Below, piece after piece: positions 47,501-58,826 of a DNA stretch of 64,000 bases. How positions within the stretch are numbered: the stretch's first letter is position 1; every line of letters starts with the position of its first letter. The notes below the pieces were generated by a model. It was given only the letters and a program-made list of their open reading frames with translations, did no database searches and was not told the DNA's origin. Location: the NCBI GenBank assembly GCA_013146195.2, contig CM028379.1, positions 63,309,631 through 63,373,630 of the forward strand, written 5' to 3'. Position numbers and translations under genes: made by a program. Source of the DNA: Codonopsis lanceolata (taxonomy: Eukaryota > Streptophyta > Magnoliopsida > Asterales > Campanulaceae).

Positions 47501-48306
47501 GTCATATTGTTGCATTTAGTAGCTTACTGGATCTTTATGACTCATTGCGTGTGTTTGTTTTCTTTAGTTTGTGCAGTGAGCTCGTTAGTACGTGTTGCAG
47601 ATGGGGGTTCGTGTTTGATAGCAGGTGGTCTTCCAGGCAATAACTTGGAGTTAATATTAGTTGTATTTACTTATCTTGTGCGGAACGGATGTAAAGTTAT
47701 GTAAATTTTACTTGGGTAGAATGTGTTAGTATTTTGTTATTGTATAATTTTGGAGCCGACCTAGTATGGTCAAGTTGTTGTAATTATTTAGTAGTTAGTT
47801 CATTCATCTTCCCGAGCAAAGTTTTGCTCTCATATTTTAGTATTGTTGTTATCTCCGGCAACTTTAGTCGTGAGATTTTGGTTTAGTTGTTTAGCATTTG
47901 AACTCTTATTCTTCTAGTTGATTTGTTTCCCTCCGGCATGTTATAGCCGTTGAGTGGTTGTTTATCAGGTTGGTATCTTGTTGTTTCGCCGGCCTTAGGT
48001 TTGCCGATGGTTTGTTGCCGTGCGCAATGTTGCGTCACGCGCGTCGTAGAATTGTTGAGAGATAGTTGTCTCTCAGCATTGCGTTCCATGATTTGGAATT
48101 AAATGTTTGGGTTCCACTAATGATTTGCTTTTGCAGGTTTTGGTTTGTATTGTTTTGTATCGCCGTTATGGCTTTACATTCATGTTTTGAGCTTGTTGGC
48201 TCAACTGTTGACTCGCACATTTATGCTTAGCAGGTGCTTGTCTGCCTTTTTAGCTTGTATTGACGGCACAACCTTGGGATTTCGTATAGAGATTCGGATC
48301 GTTACA
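44558..48306 (+). mobile_element. Solo LTR B, 3.75 kb
   Basis: It starts TGTAATACCTCGATCCTTGG and ends GATTCGGATCGTTACA. TTGTT lies on both sides (44553-44557 and 48307-48311). A single LTR with its own target duplication is the product of recombination between the two LTRs of a full element. A TATA-like CATATATATCAC is at 45599 and a splice-donor-like CAAGTAAGTTAC at 45827. Confidence 0.9.
45250..45375. other. GC-rich patch of LTR B with a 24-bp palindrome
   Basis: The patch lies at the same place as those in LTR A and LTR C, just before the ACCCATTTGCCTATTCTAAC-type stretch. It contains a perfect 24-base palindrome at 45345-45368 centred on GCGGCCGC. Confidence 0.85.
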
Positions 48307-48357
48307 TTGTTTATTACCTTCCAATATGTGTTTGGTAATGTGTTAAGGTAGAATCAT

Positions 48358-51107
48358 TGTAATACCCTGAATCCTTATGTGAGTGACTCGCTCAAGATGC
48401 GTGCATGGTTTCTTTGTCTTGCATAATATTCATGTTGTGAGAGTCTAGATTGGTGGGTAGCCATATGGAGACTAAAACCCTATTAGCATATGTCATGTAG
48501 TTTTTAACTTTCTAGGCCTACAAGTTGTAACTCGGCGTTGATAGAAACTCGACTAGGTTGCATAGGTACAAGGCGCTCGCATAATGTCCTGAAGGCGCTC
48601 ATGTTGCATAGGTGCAGGGCGACCGCTAAATTACAGTATTGTGGAGAAATTTAAGTATGGTCGCGGTCGCTTCTTCTTGGACAAGGCAACCGACTTGTCC
48701 AGTATTCTGCTACGAATTGTTTTGGTTGTTTTAATCGATTTTACCCGATTTACCCTTGATGAACCCTCCTCCCCCCTCAAACCTTCATAATTAGTCCTAA
48801 TTAACCTTTAATAGGTCTGAATCACTTTGATTTATTATATTGATGATTATTGAGCTTGGTTAAGTGATTGATTAGCCTTAAACCCCCTCTAATTGGCCAA
48901 ACACTTTGTCTATTGTACCCCCTTCTTTGTGAGCTTTATATCCACCAACACCACATAAATCTCAGCCATTATATTCATTTCTTTCCCCAAATTCGTGCCC
49001 TAAGAGAGAGGGAGAAGTGGGGGAGATACAAGGTGAGATAGTGTATGTTTTCTCGATCTACGATGATCCAGGCACTTGTTCGTCTATCCGACTCTGTTTT
49101 ATTAAAGCCTTCGACGAGTAGAACATCTTACACCGACTAATTTTTGTTTTTCGTTAAGGTTTGTGGCTTTAAGAGGTAAGCTACTATACATCATTCCCCT
49201 CTTTGCATGTCCTATAAGATATTCTGTATGTTCATCCTTCGAATCTATGTTAATAGACTAGATTGACATGTTATACATGGATATTTTGTGATACATATGT
49301 GATACATGGATGATTTGAGTTGTATTTGTGTTATTGGTGGGTTTTATTGTGTTTAGGGCTTGGAAATCAAGCCCGGGTGAATTGTGCCTTTGATATAGTT
49401 TCGATTCGGGTGTTAATTCTAGGAGTAATGAATTATGTAAATTATGAAACGTAAAATTAAGACTCAATAGAGTCGTTATAGGTTCAATAACGCGTTAATA
49501 AACTTGGGGTTTGAATCCTACAATGTTGGGGTTTTGTTTGGTTGCGTCTATGATGACCCGAACATCCTGAATTATGTCCAATTGTGACACCGACGCTTTA
49601 GAGACCTTAATGGCGATTGTTATATGACGTTTTACTAATTTAGAAAGTCGTGTTATTGAACTACTTGAAGTTCATGATTTGAATAATTGGTTAGCGAATC
49701 ATGGGAGTTGGTTTAGAGCATGCTCGGTAGAGCACGAAACATTAGATACCATTTAATGGTCTCAGGTGATATTAAGAAATGATTGAGGGATGGGTTTCCA
49801 TCCCATGTGAATTAGGTCGAGTGCACGTGATGGTACTTGTGAGGTTGTAACTACGGGGTAGTCTTTATGCGCTTGGGGTGTGGATTCGAATACGTCGATT
49901 ATATACGATGAGTTTGGGCTATATATTGGAGTCTGATGTTGTTTTGTGTGAACTAAGTATTAAGCCTCAATTTTTGGGCGTTATTAGACTAACTTAGTAG
50001 TCCTGGATTGATTATAAATTAAGGATCATTGTAGACCTCATGGTGTGATTTTGAATAGACTTATGTGATGGTTTTGTTGGGTTTGTGACTTGGGGATCAT
50101 GAGCACCCCAATATGTGATTAATTAGGGATCGAACCTGAGACCTCGCACTTATGTGAAAAACAATGTGCTATGTGGTTTATATGAGATTATGTGCCTATG
50201 ATGACTTGGTACATTTTATGTTATTGGTATACTATTATGATTCCATGCTATGTTTATGTGATTGAGCATTAAGTCATGCCATGTAGCTACATGTAGTAGC
50301 TTACCGGGTCTTTATGACTCATCACACACCTTTGTTTTCCTTAGTGTGTGCAGTGAGCTCGTTAGTACGTGTTGATGTAGCGGATTCGCAGTTGGTGGCA
50401 GGTGGTCTTCCGAGTAGTAGATGGGAGATTATATTTTGTATTCGTATTTTTATATTTTGTATTATTTCTTCCAGCGAGATACGGATGTAAAGTTATGTAA
50501 ACTTTACTAGGGTAGAATTGTATTAGTATTCTAATTGTTGTTTTATTTTGGAGCCGACTAGTATGATCGAGCCATTGTACTTATTTAGAAGTTTATTTTC
50601 AATGTTTTCCCGAGCATGCCTTAGCTCGTAGTTTCTAGTATAGTTATTGTTGTTATCTCCGACATGTTTTTCCGTGGAGATTGTTAATTAGTTTCATAGT
50701 TGTAGCATTATGTTCTTTTAGTTGGTTTTCCCTCCGGCATGATATAGTCATCGAGTGGTTGTTGTTCAAGTTGGGTTCTTTGTTGTTGTGCCGGTAGTTG
50801 GGTGCCGATGGTTTGTTGTCCGTGCGCAATGTTGCATCACGTGCGTCGTAGAATTATCTAAAGATAGTTGTCTCCCAGCCTTGTGTTCCATAGTTCGGAG
50901 CTGAAGGCTTGGGTTCCACTTTATTATTTCACTTCGGCCGGTTTTGGTTTTTTGTTGTCATGTATCACTGTTATGACTTTACTTGCTTGTTATAGCCTGT
51001 TTGGCTTGACTGACTTGCGCCATCGTGATTAGAGGTGCTTGTCTGTTTATTAAATTTTTTCGTCACGACCTTGGATCTCGGATCAGGGTCTGGGATGAGT
51101 CGTGACA
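48358..51107 (+). mobile_element. Solo LTR C, 2.75 kb
   Basis: It starts TGTAATACCCTGAATCCTTA and ends GGGATGAGTCGTGACA. ATCAT flanks both sides (48353-48357 and 51108-51112). Compared with LTR B it lacks a segment equivalent to about 46860-47380. A TATA-like CTTTATATCCACC is at 48935 and a donor-like GAGGTAAGCTAC at 49171. Confidence 0.9.
48565..48715. other. GC-rich patch of LTR C
   Basis: AAGGCGCTCGCATAATGTCC, GGCGACCGC and TGGTCGCGGTCGC occur just before the ACCCGATTTACCCTTGATGA stretch. The patch is unrelated in sequence to those at the same position in LTRs A and B. Confidence 0.8.
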
Positions 51108-52430
51108 ATCATGGATCTACTTACGTGGACAAGGTTCCCTTTTTTGGAGCCTTATCAGTTTTGGTATGTTACGAGTAAATATCTACTTGTTCATTGTATT
51201 GGAAGTTCATCTGGCATATTTGGTTGATTTGGTTTTGTTGATGATGGGACGATGCATCGCCTTCACGAATGTTCAAATTTGTGATCGCTATGGGTCGACA
51301 TATCAGGATTTTTCACACATCTCTCCACTGTTGGCCACAGTGAGAATGTAGCCCCGCTTGTTGTAACAATATGTGCAACTTTGGTAAGCATGAAACTATA
51401 GTGGGACTCGGTGACGTCGATACCATGAGATGGGTATCGAGAGACACGATTTGGTTTTGCACGTATATTGCAAGAGCAACGCGACAGCGGCGGATTGGAG
51501 TAATATCTATATCCTCCCTTGTGTGTTTATTACGAGCACTTATGTGAACATCATTGTGGTATATGTATTATGTGTATATGTGGATTATGTGTTTATGATT
51601 ATGTGGTACATGTTTATGTTTTGGTATTCTTATATTGATGCCATGATTGATTTATATGACTGAGCATTTTTAGGTCATTATGACTCATCCCATGCAATTT
51701 TTTTTCCTTAATGTGTAGTTTGTTCGTTAGTTCGCGATGAGGCAACAAGGTCGCAGTTGGTTCTCCCGAGTAGTAACTCTTGGAGCGTTATTATTTTATG
51801 TATTGTCTTTATCCCAACGAGGACGATGTATATGTAAAGTTGTGCAAACTTTACAGTCGGATAGTATTACATTTGGGTATTGACTTATAGTTGTATTATT
51901 TGTTGTGCCAACTATTATAGTTGAGCTGTTATATTTATGTTGGTGGTTTTATTCGAGTTTCATTTCTGAACATGCTTTAGCTCATGGTGTTTAGTTGTTG
52001 TTTCTCCGGCATGTTGTGGCCATTGAGGATGTTATCATGTTCCCAAGTTAAGACTTGTGATTGTAGTTGTTGCGTTCCGGCATGTAGTGTCGTTGATGAC
52101 TTGTGTTTCTCTCCGGCCGTTGGTGCCGATGGTTTGTTGTTTGTGCACATTGTTGTGGTTCGTGTTTCGAAAAAATCTTGTGAGATGGTTAGTCTTTCAT
52201 ATTGTTTTAGTAGTACCGACCTCGATGGCTCAGGGTTGCATCATATTATTCACTTCCACAGATTTGTTTCGTTGTTTTGTATTGTCGTTATGGCTTTACT
52301 TTCTTGTTAGAGCTTGTTTAGCTCATTTGTTTGATGGGCGTCATTGTGCTTAGCAGGTGCTTGTCCGTTGTTTAGTTGGTTTCGCAGCACGACCTCGGGA
52401 TTCTGTGTTGGAATCCGGGTCGGGTCGTCA

Positions 52431-52746
52431 TATTCCCTAAGGTCCCAATACTTGCAGTGCTCATTATGAAAGTCATTCCTCAATTATTGTATATGAATAC
52501 ATTCGTAACGACGGAAGTGGCACCTTGAACTTAGGACCTATGGACATTCTATTAGCACCTCAGGCAAAATTAGCAGGCGAGCTACTTGAACCGGTTAAGT
52601 ATATTGTCATTTTAGGTCAAATTTCATATTCGATTTTTCTATGGAAGAGTGACGTATCTCTTATTGATATCAGTTGCAGGTAAAAATCAAACATCAATGT
52701 TTCCACAAATAAGCAAAACTATAATGCAAACAATGATCATTATGTA
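52431..52746. other. Flank between the LTR nest and the MULE, nothing recognised
   Basis: About 315 bp that was presumably next to the SPL 3' flank before the LTR insertions. A short open stretch (GTLNLGPMDILLAPQAKLAG) near 52535 looks exon-like, but no splice partner or family was recognised. Confidence 0.4.
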
Positions 52747-55104
52747 TAGGCTTAAATCTCAATTTGATCACCCTACTTTCACAGATTATTCATTAAGCTC
52801 ACTTTACTATTTTTTTTTCGCAATTTAGTCACTATACTTGGCCTTAACTCACACATTCATCACTTCATCTACTTTTTGGGATGGAAAGCTTAAGAATTTT
52901 TTAAAACCCGAAAAATACCCTTAGTGATACCTTTAGGGATCGGCTAAGAACTCTCACTATTTCATGTGCCACTCACATTAACCAAATGTTTCAATTATCT
53001 AAGAGATTAGCCTTCAAAAACATAAAGGTAACACTCACTAGACTAACAAATTTAACAAATCAATCCAATACCAATCCACCAATTTCTCAATCAACAATGA
53101 ACAAATCTACGACGGTTGAAGCAGACTTGGATTGCGAATAGGATAGGGAGATTGCAATTTCAAACCCTAGGTTTGGAGTTGCTCCAAACAGAGATGGAAG
53201 AGATGGAGGTTAAGACTAGTAGGGCGAGGTCTGGGGGCCGGGTTGCAATGGAGAGAAGAGAAATTGGAGCACTTAATCGACTTGAGGCGAAATTTCTTTT
53301 AGCTGGATCTAGTGTGACATTGACCAGAGAAGACAAATTGAGGAAGTAGAGATAAAGGGCGAGTGGTGTTAGGGATTAAAAGGTTTTTTTGGAATGGCAA
53401 GATGTGGAGTAGATAAAGATGAAGGGAAACACCACTGCTGCGAACTAGAGAAGAGAGGGATAACTTGATCTAGTGTCTAAGAACTTTAACCAAGGAAGGG
53501 GCTTCTTATGGACTACAAGGGTTATTTTTGACTCATCTTTAACTTCTTTTTTACTTTGGAAAACACTTACTAATTATTTATGAGGGTTGATTTTGCATTC
53601 TATTTTTTTATTTTCTTGTTTGCCTTCATTTTATTAATAATGTTTTTTTTACTAGTTTTTTTTTTTGATAAAAAACAAAACTTATAACAAGTCAAATAAG
53701 CAATTGAAATAAATAAATAAATTATAAAATTTTAGACAAATTAACTTTATTAATAACTTATATTTTTTTACAATGTCGGCTTAGTTGTTTGTTTTCTATA
53801 GTTTGATAATTCATAGTTTAATTTTTATAACTTTTAGACAAATATTATAACTATTTATTTTCATTTTGTTAATTTATTTAACCTTGAGAACTCAATTTTT
53901 TTACATAAAGTAGGTTTTTTATTTGCCTCATTTTATTAATAATGTTTTTAAAATTATTTCTTTATTTTGTATATATTTTGGAAAAAGACAGAAAACTTAT
54001 AGAGTGTGGCTAACCACACCCCCAATTTTCTATCTTTACACCCCACTTAAAAATATTACGCAAATGCCATCGAATGAAAATAACTAAAAACCCTTCTACT
54101 ACACTCTAATAATGTTTAGCTCTGGTGTGATGAAATAGCTAAGGTAGGTTCGGCTCTGGTGTGATGAAATGGCTTAGGGGCGTTCGACCACCATGAGACG
54201 AACACTCTCATTGGAGTTCGACCAGTGTGAGATGATGGCATCGGAGACGGATCTGGAGCCGAAGGGAGATGGTAGGAGATCGAGAGATAAAGAAACAGGG
54301 CTCCAAGTTGATACTCGAATCTGGGGATGGGCTGTTTGGTCCGATTTGAGATTTGCCCTAAATTGGAGGTGGTCGGCGATAAAGATAACGATTGGACTAA
54401 AGCAGGGGTAGCTACAACCATTTACTAGAGTGACATCAGAGCCAATGAGAGAGAGAGTGCTTGGACTGGAGTTGGCTTCGGCTTGACCTGGTCGTAGATG
54501 GACAGAGGTGGGAAGGCTTGTGGCATGAGGGTGAGTGTTGGATTGAAGAAGAGAGAAGAGAGAGCAAATCGCTTGTAGAGGGAGGAAGAGAGATAGATCG
54601 CTTAGTTTAGGAAGGGCAAAATGGGTAGTTAGGTGGGAGTAGAGAGAGATGTCGGAAAGATGTGAGGTGTAGAGAGTAATAGGGTGTAGACATAGGAAAT
54701 TGGAGTACGATTAGCCCCACTCAAACTTATAATAAGTCAAATAAGCAATTAATTAAAATGAACAAAAATAGATGAAATTTAGTCAAATTAACTTTATTAA
54801 TAACTTAGTATTCATTTTACAAATGTGAGTTTAATAATTTGTTTATCTTGGTTTGATAATTTATAGACGTTATTGACTTTAGAGACCATGTATAATGACC
54901 TTATTGACTCTAAAAGACCAAATATATAAGAGCATTTATGTCTTTTTGAGTATTTCCATCGAACTTAACTAACGAAAATAACTCTAGGTGACCTAATTAT
55001 CACCAAATGCCAAGTATAGTGATGGACTTGAGAAAAAAAAATTGAGTGAACTTAATGAATAATCCGTGAAAGTATGGTGGCCAAATTGCAATTTAAGCCC
55101 GTAC
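52747..55104. mobile_element. MULE-like element with TIRs of about 95 bp, 2.36 kb
   Basis: The left TIR (GTATAGGCTTAAAT, ACTTTCACAGATTATTCATT, CACTATACTTGGC) matches the reverse complement of the right TIR (GTACGGGCTTAAATTGCAAT, ACTTTCACGGATTATTCATT, CACTATACTTGGC). Long TIRs are typical of Mutator-like elements. No MURA transposase was found. A purine-rich open stretch at 53116-53349 is unrecognised. Inside, 53626-53930 is tandemly repeated at 53929-54870, and the second copy is broken by the MITE at 54002. The 9-bp flanks could not be matched. Confidence 0.65.
54002..54722. mobile_element. MULE-MITE or Pack-MULE-like insertion with 9-bp target duplication
   Basis: AAACTTATA flanks both sides (53993-54001 and 54723-54731), the nine-base duplication of Mutator-like elements. 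The ends GAGTGTGGCTAACCACACCC and (reverse complement of the right) GAGTGGGGCTAATCGTACTC are inverted. The interior (54110-54660) is richer in G and C than its surroundings. It includes a 34-35 bp direct duplication (GCTCTGGTGTGATGAAAT at 54119 and 54153) and an open minus-strand frame of 101 codons. It could be captured gene sequence, but I recognise no protein. Confidence 0.85.
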
Positions 55105-55477
55105 AAAACTGAAAATGATGCAGCTAAAACCTTCATCAATCAAAGCAAGTAATTTTGTCTTTCTATAAGATAGTTGTTTATCAATTGCAAATTGAAGAAA
55201 CAAACATTTATTTCTAAGATGATATCTGCCCTCTTTTTTTTCTTTTTTCTGGGTGGACAAATTCTAGCTAATAAACCAAACTAGGAGGGGGGGGGGAATG
55301 GAGACATGCCCACCTGAGTACCCACGCCTAATGAATCTATCTGCCTTTCTACTTGGTATATGGATCGGAAAAGTATTTAGATCGTAATAGCCCATACAAG
55401 AAATAGTCATAACTAGCGAGGAGAATGTCAAGTTATTCACAAGATCCACTGAGCAGTTTGTTCACTGCAAACTACGA
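55105..55477. other. Intergenic, nothing recognised
   Basis: AT-rich with a G-run at 55288. No coding region is supported. Confidence 0.5.
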
Positions 55478-55538
55478 CTAATCGTCCTTCGGAAGCTCTT
55501 TCTTGGGCAGCTCCTTGGGCTTTGCCTTCTCCACTTCC
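55478..55538 (-). pseudogene. Possible last exon of an unidentified gene
   Basis: On the minus strand a strong acceptor (TTTTATTTTTTCCCTCAG) precedes 61 bases that finish one codon and encode EVEKAKPKELPKKELPKDD and a stop. The charged Lys/Glu/Pro composition and codon use look genuine. No upstream exon could be assigned between 55541 and 57950, so it may be a relict or the end of a gene I failed to trace. Protein family unknown. Confidence 0.35.
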
Positions 55539-55540
55539 CT

Positions 55541-56330
55541 GAGGGAAAAAATAAAAGAACATCATAAATTAGACATCATGCTGACATAAGACGGCATCAC
55601 TGAGCCTAAAAATATAAATATAAACAAAAGGTACTATAAAAACAACTTCTAAACATGTTGGATTTTCTCCATATCATATCAATATTCAAAATCATAGGGG
55701 AAAGATGCAAACCCAGTTGCTCTGAGTGCCAAAGTTTTCTGTCACCCTATCAGCTAATTATTTCCTTAATCCCCAAAATCTTCAATCATCTAAATTCTAT
55801 TGAAACTTCTGCCGATGCATAGTAAATACTGATAAATTACAGCCTTGTTACGATTTGAAAACCTCTTAACCATCTGCCTACGCACGTGAACAAATTTGAA
55901 CCATCAGAACTGAAACTATGAAATGCCATGACATGAAAATGAATGAAAGATTACCAACATTCCACGTTGAACAAAAGAATACATAAGTTCTCCTTTCTGA
56001 ACATGTAAAAGAATGTTGACTGAGATAATTGCAAATATAAATGTTTGTTGGATATGACCTGCCCAATAGACAATACTTCTCCCAGATATACATGGATTTG
56101 GAAGTATCTCGCCTGGGAGATCATGAAGATACAATAACCATCTGTAAATCCTACGTAAATTCATAAGTCTTGGGTCAAGTTTACTTCTAACAAGTCTCAC
56201 CTATAAAAATCCAGCTAACAACACACAATAAAATGTAAATCATTATCTGTTAGCCATTTTTCAAACTTAATTACTCACTTAAGGGTTACCATCAAGATAT
56301 CTTCAACTTGTGAATTGCAAAGGTATAAGA
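55541..56330. other. Region upstream of the possible exon, no gene assigned
   Basis: A minus-strand open frame at 55916-56200 (containing RLMNLRRIYRWLLYLHDLPG) follows a possible acceptor TTTTTATAG and may belong with the exon at 55478. It shows no domain that I recognise. Confidence 0.3.
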
Positions 56331-56336
56331 GGACCA

Positions 56337-56520
56337 TAGTTCTGAAAGGCGAGTGCCTCTTCGCCTGAGGCGAGAGGGTTGTGCCCCTCAAAGGGCTGGG
56401 AGAGGCGGATCCACAGAATCGACGCTAGGCGATTGCCTTCCTTACCTTTCGAAGAAGCGAGAGGCGTAAGAGGCGGACAAAGGCGAACAGTCTAGAAAAA
56501 ACATAATATGTACTTTTTAG
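56337..56520 (+). mobile_element. Probable subterminal region of the hAT element (GAGGCG-rich)
   Basis: Begins CATAGTTCTGAAAGGCGAGT and contains a near-palindrome CCTCTTCGCCTGAGGCGAGAGG-like cluster (about 56357-56380) plus further AGAGGCG/CGCCT repeats. Such AGGCG-rich segments commonly lie near the ends of hAT elements in plants. The link to the transposase at 57952 is inferred from spacing and orientation. Confidence 0.4.
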
Positions 56521-57951
56521 GTTTTTAGGGTTTTAACTTAAAGAAACGTACTTACCTTATCAGACCACATGTGACTTCGAATTTTAGTCTTCCAATTGGA
56601 CTCTTCAACTTCGAATAGAGAGATACAAATACACGAACACAGGACAAGGCTTCCAGTTCACTAAACAGAGAGACGTGAGTTTGTGACTGTCGACTCTGTT
56701 TGGGCTCACTTTACAAGAACCAAGACTTTCTGGGCTTCGCTCATTCACCGTCGAACCCTCGTCGACCGAGTACAGCCGTCTTCAACAACCAAGTAACTTT
56801 CTCTTCCTCTTTTTTTGTGGCTAAATTGCATGATAATTCGACTTCTTCCTGCTTTTCTTCAATTTTTAAACTCCGTTTTTTACTCTCTTTACTGTACTGA
56901 GTCTTCAAGAAACAATTTATTTTCTCTTTCTTTTTTTGGTTAAATTGACATGATTATTTGACTTCTACTCTGGCTCTTCTTTCATTTTTTAAACTCTGTT
57001 TCTGTTTACTTTGTTGTTGTTTTTTGTGTGTTTATATGCTTCTTTCACTCCGCATTGCCTACACTCTAGTTCTCTATTATAATTTGATGACTCTGTAACA
57101 CTAACACATCTACTCTGCTACTATGTTTCTGTTTAAAAACTATTTGTTTGTGTTTTTTATTAAAAAAAATGTAAAAATTTGACTACACTGCTACAGGCCT
57201 ACAGCTGTTTTTGTTTTGTTTTGTGTAATCAGTGAAAAGAAAAATGTTCTGTTAATCAAATGTTTTTGTTTTGTTTTGTGTGTATTCATGAAAAGAAAAA
57301 TGTTCTGTACCCTGCTATTTATTTGACTTTGTCTGTATTAGTTGTACCACTAACACTTCTAGTACCCTGCTATTTATTTGACTGCAATGTAGTTCTGTAA
57401 CACTTCTAGTAAATTTGTAACAGTACTGCTTTTGTCTACAATGTCTTTTTAGTGTTTTTATGAAATACTCACTATACTATTTTGAAATGTTTCCAGCAAA
57501 GAATCCACTAAGAGTCCACTTTCAAAAATTATGAAATGTTTCACTTAAGAGTCCAACATTTCAAAAATTATGCTTACAATTGTGTTGTAATTTTTTGTGC
57601 TCAACATTTTTTATATTTACCCTCCACTTGTGTTGTAACCACATAGCTTTAATGACAAATATATCTCTTAATAATTAGACTTTTCAAATGCTTTAATGAC
57701 ATTAATATATCTCTTAATAATTAGACTTTTCAAATGGGGACTCTTTGAGTGGAACGGTGGGAGTAAAACTATTTGCTTGTGCATTTATGAAAAATAAAAT
57801 ACAACAATACTTACTCTTTTGTTTTTCTAGTTACTCTGTCTTTTTTCCCTCAATAATTTCACTGTCATACTCTGTTTTGTTTTTCTTTTTTGTGTCCTAA
57901 TTTTGTTCTTTACTATCTTGTAATTTATTTTTCTTTAGGCTTTGCGTAGAA
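56521..57951. other. Non-coding leader/intron-like region before the hAT transposase
   Basis: T-rich sequence with several short direct repeats: TGTTTTTGTTTTGTTTTGTG at 57207 and 57262, TACCCTGCTATTTATTTGAC at 57309 and 57362, and TTAATAATTAGACTTTTCAA at 57667 and 57715. No supported coding region. Confidence 0.5.
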
Positions 57952-58826
57952 ATGTCTAACACAGCGGTAAAAGGAAGTGTGAATAGAAATGATCCAGCAT
58001 GGAAATATGTAAAATTAGAAAATGAAAGGAGCACAAACAATATGATATGCATTTTTTGTAACCAAAGATACACCGGAGGGATAAGCAGGGCAAAACAACA
58101 TATAGTAGGAGGATTTACTAACATTAGGCCTTGTGATAAAGCACCAGATGAGGTTAAGGGAGAGATTCTAAATTATATGAGCTCGAAAAAGAGAGTGAAG
58201 GAGCAAACTATTCTCGAGAAACAAGTAAGGCAAGAGAGAGTATGTGAAGAGAATTTGAGAAATTATGGTGATGATGAAGATGATGAAGTTGCGATTGAAA
58301 ATGAAGAGGTTCAATTAGCAAAGAGGGCAAAACAAAGTGGCCCAAGTAGGAAAGTACCGATGGATTTGTTTGTAAGTCACGGTTGGCAAAAAACTTCAAA
58401 AAAACATGAAGAAACAAAAGGATGAAAATGAGGTGTTGAAAATCAGGCATGTTCAGCTATAGTTTTCAAGTGATGGTAAATGCTATTGGAGAATATGGTC
58501 CGGGCATGAAAGCTCCAAGTTTTCATGAGGTGAGAGTTCCTTTGCTAAAGAACGGGGTGGAAGTGGTTAAGAATCAGATGGAAGGCCATGAAAAGGAGTG
58601 GAAGAAGTATGGTTGTACTTGTACTATTATGTCATATGGGTGGAAAGACTAGAGAAAGGACATTAGTTAATTTTCTAGTCAATTGCCTTAAAGGAAGCAT
58701 GTTTGTGGAGTCGATTGATGCTTCTGAGTATAGCAAAATGGGGGAGAAGATATTTGAATTGCTTAGTAATTTTGTGGAGAGAATCGGGCCGGCGAATGTG
58801 GGTCAAGTTATTACAGACAATGCTTC
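57952..58826 (+). pseudogene. hAT transposase relic (BED zinc finger + DUF659), interrupted
   Basis: From the ATG at 57952 the first frame encodes a BED-type zinc finger (Cys33, Cys36, His50, Cys61; DPAWKYVKLENER, RAKQHIVGGFTN). It is followed by an acidic linker and a stop at 58425. A second frame (58449-58652) continues with DUF659 (MVNAIGEYGPGMKAPSFHEV) and a third from about 58630 with NFLVNCLKGSMFVESIDASE and VGQVITDNAS. Two frameshifts separate these. At the DNAS motif a TRIM is inserted (58827). The C-terminal catalytic and dimerisation parts are missing. Such proteins cut and move hAT transposons; this one is inactive. Confidence 0.85.

Larger units (their letters stand above)
41558..52430 (+). 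mobile_element. Outer long LTR, split into three parts by two younger solo LTRs
   Basis: The LTR starts TGTAAGACCCCCTGAAAC and ends GGAATCCGGGTCGGGTCGTCA. Its own sequence is 41558-44557, 48307-48357 and about 51113-52430. The joins are supported by alignment to the LTR at 44558-48306, which has the same order uninterrupted (GTAGAATATTATGACCTAC against GTAGAATCATGGATCTAC across the second join). Its reconstructed length is about 4.4 kb. The ends resemble Ty3/gypsy chromovirus LTRs, but no pol is present to prove it. The terminal flanks (gttct, tattc) are only loosely alike, as expected for the oldest insertion. It contains internal repeats of the GACTAA...TAGTCT type at 44130-44420. Confidence 0.75.

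Noticed and set aside
50128..50165. SINE box-B-like GGATCGAACCTGAGACCTCG in LTR C
   Set aside because: The same place in LTR B reads GTACCTGGGACCTCACACACC as part of the LTR, followed in both by AATGTGCTATGTGGTTTAT. It is LTR sequence next to an internal deletion, not an inserted SINE.
54193..54421. Functional gene inside the inner MULE-MITE
   Set aside because: Open frames exist on both strands but overlap each other, contain a short DNA duplication and show no domain. Kept only as possible captured sequence.
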